Counted from the first letter of the stretch, positions 1 to 8,881 are shown. The stretch: 64,000 nt of DNA from Actinoplanes lutulentus (GCF_003259845.1 NZ_QLMJ01000015.1:62001-126000), one strand, 5' to 3'. The notes: generated from the letters alone by a model not told the origin. Translations and numbers: made by a program.

Positions 1-631
1 TGCCCGACGCGGAGACACCGGGTTCTGAGTCATCGGGACCGGAGATCTGAGCGCCGTCACCGGAGAGCGCCACCCGCCACGACCGGCCCTCCGCCGCGTG
101 GTAGCCGATCACCACGGGCTCGTGCGGCCACGCGAACGGTGTCGCGACGCAGGTGGTCAGGAACTCGTCGACGCCGTCGAGTGCCACCTGCTCCGGCAGC
201 GGCTGCGCGGCGCCGGCGGTGAGCTGGGCGTCGTACGTGTGCACCGCCAGCTCCTGCAGCTGATGCCGGGCGACGGCCCCGGCGGTCTGCGGCGACTGCG
301 AAACACCCCACCACGTCCAGCAGCCCTGGTCCGGGCCGGCCTCGCGGAGCGCGTCCAGCAGCTGCTGCGTGGATGCGGCGACCCAGGTGAGCAGCTCATC
401 GCGGTCCAGCGAGTCGATCGGCGCGGGTTTGACCGGCGGCGCGTCGGCGGGACCTGCGGTGACGATCGCTGCCCAGAACTGGCGGCCCACGCCGATGTGC
501 CGCACCAGATCGAGCAGCGTCCACCCGGGGCAGGTCGGCACCGGCGCGTCGAGGCTGGGTGCGGCGACGATTGCGGCGCGGAAGGCAGTCGATCGGTCGT
601 CGATCAACTGAAGCAGATCGGAATAGGTCAT
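1..631 (-). CDS. Maleylpyruvate isomerase family mycothiol-dependent protein (partial, 3' end outside window)
   Basis: The gene reads leftward from an ATG at 631 and runs off the window after 210 codons. The N-terminus has the family signature: a CPGWTLLDLVRHIG stretch around residues 34-47, whose histidine is a metal ligand in the DinB-like four-helix fold, followed by FWAAIV. Members use mycothiol or bacillithiol as thiol cofactor and are common in actinobacteria; most have no known substrate. The family assignment is solid, the substrate unknown. Confidence 0.85.
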   Translation of the reverse strand, partial: MTYSDLLQLIDDRSTAFRAAIVAAPSLDAPVPTCPGWTLLDLVRHIGVGRQFWAAIVTAGPADAPPVKPAPIDSLDRDELLTWVAASTQQLLDALREAGPDQGCWTWWGVSQSPQTAGAVARHQLQELAVHTYDAQLTAGAAQPLPEQVALDGVDEFLTTCVATPFAWPHEPVVIGYHAAEGRSWRVALSGDGAQISGPDDSEPGVSASG

Positions 632-778
632 ATTCACTGAGGTTGTTTATCACCGCCGTCCTGGATCGGAAAGTGATTTAACGACCGGTCTGATCTTGTT
701 TGGCGAGGGTGGTCATGCGGGCACTGGCGCCCTCGGCGAGAATAGGTATGGACAAGCCCGACCCTGGAAGGACTCTTC

Positions 779-1939
779 TTGAGCGCTGGACTCGCAGCCC
801 TGCTGGACGACGTGGCGGTACTGGCGCGTGCGGCGGCCGCGTCGATCGACGATGTCGGGGCAGCTGCCGCCAAAGCCGGCGCCAAAGCCGCCGGTGTGGT
901 CATCGACGACGCCGCCGTCACCCCTCAGTACGTGCGTGGCTTGGCCGCGGAACGCGAGCTGCCGATCGTACGGCGGATCGCTCTGGGGTCGCTGCGCAAC
1001 AAGTTCCTGATCATCCTGCCGGTGATCCTGCTGCTCAGTGAGTTCGTGGACTGGCTGCTGACGCCGCTGCTGATGATCGGTGGCGCGTACCTCTGTTATG
1101 AAGGCGCCGAGAAAGTGTGGGCGAAGGTCGCTCACCATGACGCGCACGGCGAGGACGAGAAACCGCAGGACGAGAAGACCCTGGTCTCCGGAGCGATCCG
1201 CACCGACCTGATCCTGTCGGCCGAGATCATGGTGATCTCGCTGAACGAGGTCGCCGACGAGTCGTTCATCTCCCGGCTGCTGATCCTGTGCGTCGTCGCG
1301 ATCGTGATGACGGTTCTGGTGTACGGCGTGGTCGGCCTGATCGTGAAGATGGACGACGTCGGCCTGCGCCTGTCGCAGCTCGACAGCAAGGGCGCCGCGA
1401 GCTTCGGCCGTGGCCTGGTCAAGGCGATGCCGAAAGTGCTGACCTTCCTGACCGTGGTCGGCACCGCCGCGATGCTGTGGGTCGGCGGCCACATCCTGCT
1501 GGTCGGCACCGACGAGCTCGGGTTCCACCCGCTGTATGAGTTCGTGCACCACATGGAGGAAGCAGCGCATGACGCGACCGGCGCTCTCGGCGGCGTGATC
1601 GGCTGGACGGTCAACACGATCGCCAGCGCCATCATCGGCCTGATCGTCGGCGCGATCATCGTGGCGGTGCTGAGCGTGACCCTGCACCGCAAGTCCGCCG
1701 ACAAGCCCGTGGAGTCTGCGAAGCCGGAGTCCACGAAGGCTGAGTCTGCGAAGGCTGAGTCTGCGAAGGCTGGGCACACGCCCGCTGAGCCGGCTGCTCC
1801 CGGCAGCGATCCGCAGCCGGCCGGATCCATTGCGGCCACGCAGCCCGCGCGGGACAACGCTGCGAGCACGGTGACAGCAACCGAACCGCCGGCCGAGCCC
1901 GACCCGGCCGCCGACGCACCGCAGCCGAAACAGCAGTAA
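779..1939 (+). CDS. DUF808 family inner membrane protein (YedI-like)
   Basis: A 386-residue protein starting at TTG with a GGAAGGA ribosome site 7-8 nt upstream. It opens like DUF808 proteins (AGLAALLDDVAVLAR) and carries the conserved GGAYLCYEGAEK stretch after the first membrane segment. Hydrophobic segments lie near residues 75-110, 140-195, 220-245 and 285-310. The last 75 residues are a hydrophilic Pro/Ala/Lys/Glu tail with AESAK repeats, probably cytoplasmic and prone to slippage at DNA level. Function of the family is unknown. A strong terminator follows, so it is likely a single-gene unit. Confidence 0.85.
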   Translation: MSAGLAALLDDVAVLARAAAASIDDVGAAAAKAGAKAAGVVIDDAAVTPQYVRGLAAERELPIVRRIALGSLRNKFLIILPVILLLSEFVDWLLTPLLMIGGAYLCYEGAEKVWAKVAHHDAHGEDEKPQDEKTLVSGAIRTDLILSAEIMVISLNEVADESFISRLLILCVVAIVMTVLVYGVVGLIVKMDDVGLRLSQLDSKGAASFGRGLVKAMPKVLTFLTVVGTAAMLWVGGHILLVGTDELGFHPLYEFVHHMEEAAHDATGALGGVIGWTVNTIASAIIGLIVGAIIVAVLSVTLHRKSADKPVESAKPESTKAESAKAESAKAGHTPAEPAAPGSDPQPAGSIAATQPARDNAASTVTATEPPAEPDPAADAPQPKQQ

Positions 1940-1957
1940 GAACAAAGCAGTGACAGC

Positions 1958-1985
1958 ACGGCCCGGGCCTGACGGTCCGGGCCGT
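1958..1985 (+). terminator. Rho-independent terminator after the DUF808 gene
   Basis: A perfect 9-bp stem ACGGCCCGG / CCGGGCCGT with a 10-nt loop lies 19 nt after the stop codon and is followed by TTTCGCTTCT. The T tract is short, as usual in high-GC actinobacteria. Confidence 0.75.
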
Positions 1986-2098
1986 TTCGCTTCTGGCCGT
2001 CTCATTTCGGTACGCCCACCGGCCGCCTTTGCCATTCCAGCAACAAACGTTGCCACCAAGCCGTGACTGCGGTCATCGTGGCCGCGGAGGTAATGACG

Positions 2099-2755
2099 AT
2101 GACCGCATTCGACGCCGCGACCGAAGCCCGCGTCAGTGACCTGGTGCTCGGCGACCGGCGGCACGGCCTGCCAGCCGATGTGACGGACGCCCGGTTCTGG
2201 GACGAGATGTATGACAGCCGTGAGCAGATCTTCAGCGGCAACCCCAACCCGGTGCTGGTCACCGAGATCAGCGGCCTGACACCGGGCCGTGCTCTGGACG
2301 TCGGCTGCGGCGAGGGTGCCGACGCGGTGTGGCTGGCCGGCCAAGGCTGGCAGGTGACCGGAGTCGACATCGCTCGGACGGCCATCGACCGCGCCGCCCG
2401 CCGGGACTCCCGGGTGACCTGGGTGCACGCCGACTGGACCGTCACGCCACCGCACGCCGAGGCATTCGACCTGGTGACAGTGCACTTCGTGCCGATACCT
2501 CGCCGGCACGCCCGCAACTTGATCGACGCGGTGGCACCCGGTGGCACGCTGCTGGTGACCGGCCATGATCTGTCCGATCTGCCGGCCGGGCACATCCCCG
2601 GCTTCGACCCCGCCGACTATGTCGAGCCCGCGGCTCTGGCCGAACAGCTCGGCGACGGCTGGACGGTGCTGGTCGACGAGAAACGCCGCCGTGCGCCCGA
2701 CGCGACGCCGCACACCCACGACAGGGTGCTGCGGGCGACACGCGACCCGATCTAG
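2099..2755 (+). CDS. Class I SAM-dependent methyltransferase
   Basis: A 218-residue protein. The start at 2099 is preferred because GGAGGT at 2086-2091 sits 7 nt upstream; ATG 2093 would be too close to it. It has an N-terminal FWDEMYDSREQIFSG stretch typical of the thiopurine/tellurite-type methyltransferases. The SAM-binding motif I is ALDVGCGEGADAVWLA, followed by an acidic VTGVDIA strand, and GGTLLVTGHD acts as motif III. The substrate cannot be told from sequence. It stands alone, with a convergent gene downstream. Confidence 0.85.
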   Translation: MTAFDAATEARVSDLVLGDRRHGLPADVTDARFWDEMYDSREQIFSGNPNPVLVTEISGLTPGRALDVGCGEGADAVWLAGQGWQVTGVDIARTAIDRAARRDSRVTWVHADWTVTPPHAEAFDLVTVHFVPIPRRHARNLIDAVAPGGTLLVTGHDLSDLPAGHIPGFDPADYVEPAALAEQLGDGWTVLVDEKRRRAPDATPHTHDRVLRATRDPI

Positions 2756-2785
2756 CGTGTCCGGTTGCCGATCACGCATTGCCGA

Positions 2786-3481
2786 TCACCCCGCCTGGCC
2801 GAGAACGATCGAACCGGCGGCGAACAGCACGATCAGCGTGACCGAACGCCACGCCGGCCGCCCGGCGCCGCGCAGCAACCGGATCCCGAGCGGCACGAAG
2901 GCCACGACAAGCCCGGTGACCTGCACCGCGGAGGCCCACGTGCTGCCCTTGAGGACCCCGATCATCAGGGCGGACATCAGCGCCAGCGCGACCGCGGGCA
3001 GCGGTCGCAGCACGCCGGACAGATAACAGCCGACCGCCAGGACGACCCAGCCGAGCATGACGGAGGCGCTGAGGCTGGCGACGACCCACTCGCGGTATTG
3101 GTAATAGGACCCGACAGCCTGGGCCGCGGCCGCGACGCCGGCACTGTCGACCAGGGCGAACGCGAACGTGTCGACACCGTGATGGAAGACCCGGGCGAAC
3201 AGGCCGAGCATCACCAGGCTGCCACCCCACATCGCCCAGCCCGGCCGGACCGCGCCCACCTGGGCGGCGACCGCGGCAACACCCGGCCACAGCGCGATGA
3301 GCCCGGCCAGCACCAGTGCGTACGCGACACCGACCAGTGCGGGATCCCTCTCGTAAGCGGCGAGCTGGTGCGGGAAGAAGAACGGTGTGCCGAGGCGCAG
3401 CAGCGTGCCCGCCAGCATCAGGACGGGCCCGACGACGAGCGACACTCCGCCCAGCCACGGCCCGGGGAACGTGAAGGTCAT
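2786..3481 (-). CDS. Unrecognised multi-pass membrane protein
   Basis: A 231-residue, very hydrophobic protein with about six or seven membrane segments, starting MTFTFPGPWLGG. Longer in-frame starts exist (GTG and upstream ATG), but the residues they add are Arg/Pro-rich and lie over the divergent promoter region, so the ATG at 3481 is preferred. No motif identifies a function. It is divergent from the two-component system at 3615 and shares its control region, so it may be a target of that system. Confidence 0.6.
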   Translation of the reverse strand: MTFTFPGPWLGGVSLVVGPVLMLAGTLLRLGTPFFFPHQLAAYERDPALVGVAYALVLAGLIALWPGVAAVAAQVGAVRPGWAMWGGSLVMLGLFARVFHHGVDTFAFALVDSAGVAAAAQAVGSYYQYREWVVASLSASVMLGWVVLAVGCYLSGVLRPLPAVALALMSALMIGVLKGSTWASAVQVTGLVVAFVPLGIRLLRGAGRPAWRSVTLIVLFAAGSIVLGQAG

Positions 3482-3535
3482 GGCGGAGACTCTGCCCGGC
3501 TCGGCCGGGCGGCACATCCGTCCACGGTCGTCATC

Positions 3536-3564
3536 CCCAGGGCATTCCCTAAGCCCTGGGAATG
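3536..3564. promoter_or_regulatory. Interlaced inverted repeats between a membrane protein and a two-component system
   Basis: Two overlapping inverted repeats occur here: CCCAGGGC (3536-3543) with GCCCTGGG (3553-3560), and CATTCCC (3543-3549) with GGGAATG (3558-3564). They lie in the 133-bp gap between divergent genes. The layout suits a dimeric regulator, plausibly the response regulator at 4760. Binding is inferred only. Confidence 0.5.
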
Positions 3565-3600
3565 TCCGACTCAGGTCCGATGACCGGCCCGGCGGCGCTC

Positions 3601-3606
3601 GATAAT
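3601..3606 (+). promoter_or_regulatory. Putative -10 element of a leaderless promoter
   Basis: GATAAT lies 8 nt before the ATG of the histidine kinase at 3615, and no Shine-Dalgarno sequence is visible there. This spacing fits a leaderless transcript. Confidence 0.5.
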
Positions 3607-3614
3607 CTGGCCGC

Positions 3615-4763
3615 ATGGTCCGAACCCGGGTGCAGGTCGTGGAGGCAATCGCCGTGCTGGCGGTGGCCGGCTTCGCCGCGCAGGAGACCGGGCGCACCTC
3701 CTGGTGGCAGTGGCTGCTGATCGGTGCGGTGGCCGCGCCGGTCGCGGTCCGCAGCCGGTGGACGCGGCCTGCCGCCGTGGTGACGGCCGCCGCGGCAGTG
3801 GCAGTTCTGCTGACCGGGGTGATCGAGCCCTACGCCGCGCCGGCGCTGTGTGCCGCCGTCGCGCTGACCCAATTTTCAGGCGGAGTCAAAGGAGACGTTC
3901 CGGCGCTGGTCGCCGGCCTGGCCGGCGGCGCGGTGCTGATGGTGCAGTTGCCGCAGGCGCCGCTGGTCGCCGTTCCGGCGGTGACCGTCCCGTGGCTGGT
4001 GGGCTGGTCGGTGCGCCAACGGCGGCAACGAGCGGAACAACGCACCGCACTCGCTGTGACCGAGGAACGGCTGCGCATCGCCCGCGACATGCACGACACC
4101 GTGGCACACAGTCTCAGCATGATCGCTATGAAGGCCAGCATCGCCCGCCACCTCGCCGCGGTCCGGCCCGAGGAGAGTCTCGCCGCTCTGGAGGTCATCG
4201 AGACCGCCGGCCGGGAGGCTCTGGTGGAGATGCGCCGGGCGGTGGGGCTGCTGCGTGCCGACGAGGACCCGGCCGTGCCGTCGGGGTCCGACGAGGACCT
4301 GCGGGCCCTCGCGCGGAGCACCCAGCAGGCCGGGATCGCGGTGGCGATGACGCTCGCCGGCACAGCGGACCCGCCGCCCGGGGTCCGGCTCGTCGTCTAC
4401 CGCATGGTCCAGGAGGCGCTGACCAACGTGATCAGGCACGCGGCGGCGACTCGCTGCACGGTGGACGTCGAGGCCGGCGCGGACGCGGTCACCGTGCGGA
4501 TCAGCGACAACGGCACCGGGCAAAGCAGCGCGGCGACCGCCGGCACCCGCGCCGCGCCGGCCTCGCTGGCGGCCGCTGATAACGGCATACCCGGGGGAGA
4601 GGGCTACGGATTACGTGGCATGCGAGAACGGATCAACGCCTACGGCGGCACCCTGCGAACCGGCACCGTGCCAACGGGCACGCCGCAGACCGGTGCCGCA
4701 CCACCGGACGGTGGCTTCCACGTGAACGCGCGGATCCCCTACCAGCAGGGCGGACCGGCATGA
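3615..4763 (+). CDS. Two-component sensor histidine kinase (NarL-partner, HisKA_3 type)
   Basis: A 382-residue kinase. Residues about 5-130 form four or five hydrophobic segments with almost no extracellular loop, so it may sense the membrane itself, as DesK/LiaS-type kinases do. The dimerisation/phosphotransfer motif RIARDMHDTVAHSL puts the phospho-accepting histidine at H160. The ATPase domain has the N box QEALTNVIRHA (N271), the G1 box DNGTG (about 299) and GYGLRGMRERI. It overlaps the response regulator gene by 4 bp (ATGA). The signal sensed is not deducible. Confidence 0.92.
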   Translation: MVRTRVQVVEAIAVLAVAGFAAQETGRTSWWQWLLIGAVAAPVAVRSRWTRPAAVVTAAAAVAVLLTGVIEPYAAPALCAAVALTQFSGGVKGDVPALVAGLAGGAVLMVQLPQAPLVAVPAVTVPWLVGWSVRQRRQRAEQRTALAVTEERLRIARDMHDTVAHSLSMIAMKASIARHLAAVRPEESLAALEVIETAGREALVEMRRAVGLLRADEDPAVPSGSDEDLRALARSTQQAGIAVAMTLAGTADPPPGVRLVVYRMVQEALTNVIRHAAATRCTVDVEAGADAVTVRISDNGTGQSSAATAGTRAAPASLAAADNGIPGGEGYGLRGMRERINAYGGTLRTGTVPTGTPQTGAAPPDGGFHVNARIPYQQGGPA

Positions 4764-5437
4764 TCCGGGTGCTCATCGCCGAAGACCAGACACTGCTGCG
4801 CGACAGCTTCCGCGTGCTCCTCGACAGCACACCCGGCTTCACCGTGGTCGGCGAAGCCGGCACCGGCCGCGACACGGTCAGCCTTGCGCTGGCACATCAG
4901 CCCGACGTGGTGCTCATGGACATCCGGATGCCCGACATGACCGGGATCGAGGCCACCGAGAAGATCTGCGCCGAGACCAGCGCGATCCGGGTGCTGATCC
5001 TCACGACGTTCGACCTGGACGAGTACGTCTACGGCGCGTTGCGGGCCGGCGCCAGCGGCTTCCTGCTCAAGGACACCACCGCCGCCGGCCTGTTGAACGC
5101 CCTGCGGGTGGTCGCCGCCGGTGACGCGCTGCTCGCCCCGAGCGTGACGCGCCGTCTCATCGCGGCGTTCGGCGCACAGCCGCATCCGTCGCGGGTGTTC
5201 CACCGCACGCTGACCGGGGTGACGGAGCGGGAACGCGAAATTCTCGCCCTGATCGCCCGCGGCCTGTCCAACACCGACATCGCCGGGCACCTCACGCTCA
5301 GCCTTGCCACCGTCAAATCCCACATCGGCCGGCTGCTCACCAAACTCAACGCCCGCGACCGAGCCCAACTCGTCGTCGTCGCCTATGAGACCGGCCTCGT
5401 CAGAGCCGGACCCCACAACGAATCAACCCGAAACTGA
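4760..5437 (+). CDS. NarL/FixJ-family response regulator
   Basis: A 225-residue regulator. The receiver domain has the acidic pair ED at residues 8-9, phospho-acceptor D54 in VLMDIRMPD and the conserved K in SGFLLKDT. A LuxR-type HTH occupies the C-terminus (LTGVTEREREILALIARG, then SLATVKSHIGRLLTKL). It is translationally coupled to the kinase at 3615. The interlaced repeats at 3536-3564 are the nearest candidate binding site. Confidence 0.93.
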   Translation: MIRVLIAEDQTLLRDSFRVLLDSTPGFTVVGEAGTGRDTVSLALAHQPDVVLMDIRMPDMTGIEATEKICAETSAIRVLILTTFDLDEYVYGALRAGASGFLLKDTTAAGLLNALRVVAAGDALLAPSVTRRLIAAFGAQPHPSRVFHRTLTGVTEREREILALIARGLSNTDIAGHLTLSLATVKSHIGRLLTKLNARDRAQLVVVAYETGLVRAGPHNESTRN

Positions 5438-5471
5438 ACGGCGCCCCGAAATCGCATGGCGTCACAAGGAG

Positions 5472-5552
5472 GGGCAGCACCACAACATTGGGCAGCGCCA
5501 TGAGGGGGCAGCGCCATGAGGGGGCAGCGCCATGAGGGGGCAGCGGCACGAC
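5472..5552. repeat. 16-bp tandem repeat, three exact copies plus decayed flanking copies
   Basis: GGCAGCGCCATGAG with two more G's recurs with 16-bp spacing at 5491, 5507 and 5523; degenerate copies begin near 5472 and 5539. The period is not a multiple of three and the repeat lies between a response regulator and a pseudogene, so it is probably non-coding. It looks like replication slippage. Confidence 0.8.
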
Positions 5553-5595
5553 ATGGGGTAGTGGCCCGCAAACCGGCAGGTCACGCCGGAAAGCT

Positions 5596-6013
5596 TCACC
5601 GCCGTAACGCACGCCCCGGCCCCGCTACCACGGTCGCCACCAGCACCCATCCCGCCGTCATCACCGCCAGCGTCACTGCCTTGTCCGCCCCGACCGGATC
5701 CCACGCCGTGTCATGACCGAAACCGACCAGCGGCACCAGCACATCCACCGTGTAAAGAAAGGGATCCCATGTCGGCGCCTCATCCGCCTTTATCGCCCGC
5801 AGCGGTCCCCGACCAGGCGAACCATCCGGTGCTGGCGGCGACCACCGCCACGATCCACATCAGGGCCCGCACCGGCCGATACCCGAAGCCGATGCCCACG
5901 TTCTGCACCGCGCCCCACAGCGCGCCGAGCCGGCCCATCGCCCGGTGCCGCAGCTGCTCGCGGACAATCAGAACCTGCCGGGCCTCCTCATTGATCCCCG
6001 CATGGTCCGGCAC
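5596..6013 (-). pseudogene. Frameshifted C-terminal remnant of a large membrane-associated protein
   Basis: From a GTG at 6013 the frame reads NEEARQVLIVREQLRHRAMG, then GFGYRPVRALMWIVAVVAAS, a membrane segment. After WFAWSG (near 5805) the expected continuation lies in another frame. It reads PLRAIKADEAPTWDPFLYT, then VDVLVPLVGFG, then a last membrane segment ending GPGRALRR and a stop at 5596. Together they resemble the conserved C-terminus of large pentapeptide-repeat or 'membrane-associated oxidoreductase' proteins. The N-terminal several hundred residues are absent. One frameshift plus 5' truncation means a decayed gene. The family name is from memory; the frame switch is visible. Confidence 0.65.
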
Positions 6014-6039
6014 TGTAGCGACACGATGTAATACGGGGC

Positions 6040-6759
6040 GTGTTCATCAAGGCGGTCCGTCTCGACGACCTGCCCGCGTCCGGCTACCCGTTCGACCTGC
6101 CGGTGGTTCGGGCCCTGCACACCCGCGGTGGCCTGCGCCTGCCGACCCCGGTCACGCTGCTGGCCGGCGACAACGGCAGCGGCAAGTCCACCCTGATCGA
6201 AGCGATCGCGGTGGCCGCCGGCTTCAATCCCGAAGGCGGCACGACCGCGTTCAACTTCGCGACCCGCGCCACCGAGTCGACTCTCGGCGGTCATCTGACG
6301 CTGTCGCGCGTTCCCGGACGCAAACCGCGCACCGGATTCTTCCTGCGGGCCGAGTCCTTCTACAACGTTGCGACCGAAATCGATCAGCTCGGCGCGACCG
6401 GTTCCTACGGCGGGACGTCCCTGCACGAGCGCTCACACGGCGAATCGTTCCTCGACCTGGCCACCCACCGGTTCGGGCCGGGTGGCCTCTACCTGCTCGA
6501 CGAACCCGAGGCGGCACTGTCAGTCAACGGCTGCCTGGCACTGCTGCTGCGCATCGCCGAACTGACCGCGCTGGGCAGCCAATTCGTCATCGCCACACAC
6601 TCGCCGATCCTGCTGGCCTGCCCGGACTCCGCGATCTTCGAGATCGGCACGGACGGCGCGATCACCGAGGTCAGCTACGACCAGGCCGAGGCGGTAGCGC
6701 TGACCCGCACGTTCCTCGCCGACCCCGGCCGAATGCTGCGCTACCTGCTCAACGACTGA
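6040..6759 (+). CDS. AAA family ATPase (AAA_21, RecF/ABC-like)
   Basis: A 239-residue P-loop ATPase starting at GTG, with TAATAC just upstream, so perhaps leaderless. Walker A is GDNGSGKST near residue 45. The signature-like region is short (GTSLHERSHGESFLDLA), Walker B is YLLDEPEAALS, and the H-loop is FVIATHSPILL. It has the compact ABC/RecF-type ATPase head without a coiled-coil arm. Such stand-alone ATPases are widespread; the role is unknown, and no nuclease or toxin partner is adjacent. Confidence 0.85.
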   Translation: MFIKAVRLDDLPASGYPFDLPVVRALHTRGGLRLPTPVTLLAGDNGSGKSTLIEAIAVAAGFNPEGGTTAFNFATRATESTLGGHLTLSRVPGRKPRTGFFLRAESFYNVATEIDQLGATGSYGGTSLHERSHGESFLDLATHRFGPGGLYLLDEPEAALSVNGCLALLLRIAELTALGSQFVIATHSPILLACPDSAIFEIGTDGAITEVSYDQAEAVALTRTFLADPGRMLRYLLND

Positions 6760-6912
6760 CCACCCAGACCGAAATCGCACACCAAAGCCCGCGAGAGGCG
6801 AGCGGTCCGCGTCGCTCTCCCTGCCGGGTCGAGCTCACCGCCACTGGGGTACGCGCGAAGCACACCGAATCGGGGCAGCCGAAACTATCCGGCTTCGGCG
6901 AAACTGGGGCGG

Positions 6913-7680
6913 ATGACAGACTCCCAGAACCTCACCGGCGGACAGGACCACGGCGCGATCCGGGTCGGCGCGACGGTCCGGCGCACCCCAGGCCACTGGA
7001 CCCCGGCCGTGCACGCCCTGCTGCACCACCTGGAGCAGTCCGGTTTCGATCGTGCACCCCGGCCGCTCGGCATCGACAGTCACGGGCGGGAGAAGCTGAG
7101 CTTCCTGCCCGGCGAGACGGTCGGCGCAGTGCGGCCGTGGCCGGCCTGGGTGCACAGCGACGAGGCGTTGACACAGGTGGCGCAGTGGTTGCGCGACTAC
7201 CACGCGGCCGTCGCGGATTTCGTGCCGCCGGCCGGAGCGACCTGGCGCGAAGGCGGCACCTGGCGACCGGGACTGATCATTGGCCACAACGACGCCGCAC
7301 CGTACAACGCGGCCTGGCAGCACGGCCGCCTCACCGGCTTCTTCGACTGGGACCTCGCCGCGCCGCTGACCCGCGAGCAGGACCTCGCGGGTGTCGCGTT
7401 CAGCTGGGTGCCGCTGCACGCGCGCCACGTGGTCGCGGCCGAAGGCTTCACCGCCTTCTCCGAGCGGCCGCGCCGGCTGCGGGCGTTCCTTCATGGGTAC
7501 GGGTGGAGCGGCACGTCCACCGCATTCGCCGGCATCGTCACGACCCGGGTGCATGCCTGGGCGCAGACGGTGCGGGACACGGCTGAGGCAGGCGATTCGT
7601 CGTACCAAAGAATGGTTTGTAACGGCGTCGACGCGACGCTGGAGCTGGCCGCACGGGAGCTGTCCGAGCTGCGGTTCTGA
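6913..7680 (+). CDS. Aminoglycoside phosphotransferase (APH) family protein
   Basis: A 255-residue protein with the kinase-fold catalytic core of the APH family. The Brenner-type motif is IIGHNDAAPYNAAW (catalytic D, metal-binding N) and the DFG equivalent is GFFDWDLAA. These genes usually phosphorylate small molecules, and many are not resistance genes. No regulator or partner is adjacent. Resistance cannot be claimed from sequence. Confidence 0.85.
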   Translation: MTDSQNLTGGQDHGAIRVGATVRRTPGHWTPAVHALLHHLEQSGFDRAPRPLGIDSHGREKLSFLPGETVGAVRPWPAWVHSDEALTQVAQWLRDYHAAVADFVPPAGATWREGGTWRPGLIIGHNDAAPYNAAWQHGRLTGFFDWDLAAPLTREQDLAGVAFSWVPLHARHVVAAEGFTAFSERPRRLRAFLHGYGWSGTSTAFAGIVTTRVHAWAQTVRDTAEAGDSSYQRMVCNGVDATLELAARELSELRF

Positions 7681-7793
7681 GATTGTCCCATCCGGGCTGA
7701 ATGGCGCCGCCAGAACGCCGGAACGGCAAAACGTCCGAACCTTCCGTGATGTGCTGATCCGCGTTCTGACTCCGGCGGACGGAAGAGTGAGAT

Positions 7794-8789
7794 ATGGCCA
7801 AGGTGAAAGCTCTGGTTCTGGCGGCCACGGGAGTGGTGTCGGGCCTTTCGCTGGGGGTCGGCCCCGCCCACGCGGTGGCGCCGTTCGACGTCGACCTGGT
7901 GGCCTACTTAGCGAAACAGGCCGACTGCGACTGGGTGGGCGACACTGGCAAGACTCAGAAACGCTGGCATGAGTTCGACTGCGACCGGCTGGCCGACGGC
8001 CCGTACCAGGGCATGTGGCAGCTGCTGGTCCACCGGGCCGGCCATGACGCGATCGCCACTCCGGCAGGCGGCCCGGCCATTGACCTGCCGCCCCCGCTCC
8101 TGCCCGGCCCGATGGTGAAACCGGCCCGCCCAGATCTCCCGCCGCCGATGGTGAAACCGATCCGTCCGGATGGGCCGGATGCGAAGCCGGGTGGGCCCGG
8201 TGTCGTGTCGGCGGAGGTGCGTCCCGACCGGCCCGTCCTTCCGCAGCCGGTGGTCATCAAGTCGGTGCCGGACAAGCCCGTGATCGTGAAACCGCCCGCC
8301 GGCAAGCCGGTAGTCGTGAAGGCCGACAAGCCCGCAGGGGTGAAGGTCAACAAGCCCGCCGGCATGAAACCGCAGGCTGACAAGCCGCCCGCCGGCAAGC
8401 CTGTGGTCGTGAAGGCCGATAAGCCCGCCGGCGTGAAACCGGCGGCTGACAAGCCGGACCGGCTCATCAAGCGTCCGCCGTCGCCGGTCGACGTCGGCCC
8501 GGAGCCGTTGTCGACAAAGCCCGCGCCGCCGCCCGTGGTACGGCCGAAGCCGGTCTGGACCAAGCCGGTTCCGAAGCCCGACCGCCCGATCGTGCCGAAC
8601 CCGTCGGTGAACCTTCGCCCACGCCCGGGCGAACCCGGCAACCCGGCGTGGCCGATCATCCCGGCCGAGGCCCCGAACGCCCCGAACGCGCCCGCTGGCC
8701 CGGACCGCCCGGTGATCTCCGCCAACGAAGCCCGTCCCGGCGGCCAGGGCCAGCGCCCCGACGACCAGCCGGGTCGCCCACCGTTCTAA
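7794..8789 (+). CDS. Secreted Pro/Lys-rich low-complexity protein
   Basis: A 331-residue protein. Residues 1-27 form a Sec signal peptide with cleavage expected after AHA. A short ordered part follows, with two cysteines (about residues 42 and 61) that could form a disulfide and a conserved-looking MWQLLVHRAGH. From about residue 80 to the end it is Pro/Lys/Val-rich with repeats such as KPVVVKADKPAG, like wall-spanning spacer regions. GGAAG sits 8 nt before the ATG. It is probably an exported cell-wall protein of unknown role. Convergent LysR downstream. Confidence 0.75.
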   Translation: MAKVKALVLAATGVVSGLSLGVGPAHAVAPFDVDLVAYLAKQADCDWVGDTGKTQKRWHEFDCDRLADGPYQGMWQLLVHRAGHDAIATPAGGPAIDLPPPLLPGPMVKPARPDLPPPMVKPIRPDGPDAKPGGPGVVSAEVRPDRPVLPQPVVIKSVPDKPVIVKPPAGKPVVVKADKPAGVKVNKPAGMKPQADKPPAGKPVVVKADKPAGVKPAADKPDRLIKRPPSPVDVGPEPLSTKPAPPPVVRPKPVWTKPVPKPDRPIVPNPSVNLRPRPGEPGNPAWPIIPAEAPNAPNAPAGPDRPVISANEARPGGQGQRPDDQPGRPPF

Positions 8790-8881
8790 AGACCGCGAAC
8801 TCACTTCGGGGCGACGCCACTACAGGCGCCGCCCCGAATCCGTCCCACCCGAACTCAACACACAGCGGGCAGCGACCCAGC

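Noticed and set aside
713..2779. A 688-codon open frame on the minus strand
   Set aside because: It is antisense to two convincing genes (DUF808 and a methyltransferase) and rich in Arg, His, Asp and Gln, as expected for the shadow of high-GC codons.
5472..5552. CRISPR-like array
   Set aside because: Units are contiguous 16-mers without spacers and no cas gene is near.
713..7586. Frame shifts or fusions suggested by long + frames such as 5769-7586
   Set aside because: They overlap separate genes with proper starts and motifs in other frames.
6913..7680. Antibiotic resistance phosphotransferase
   Set aside because: The APH fold is clear, but residues specific to known resistance enzymes cannot be judged by eye, so only the family is called.
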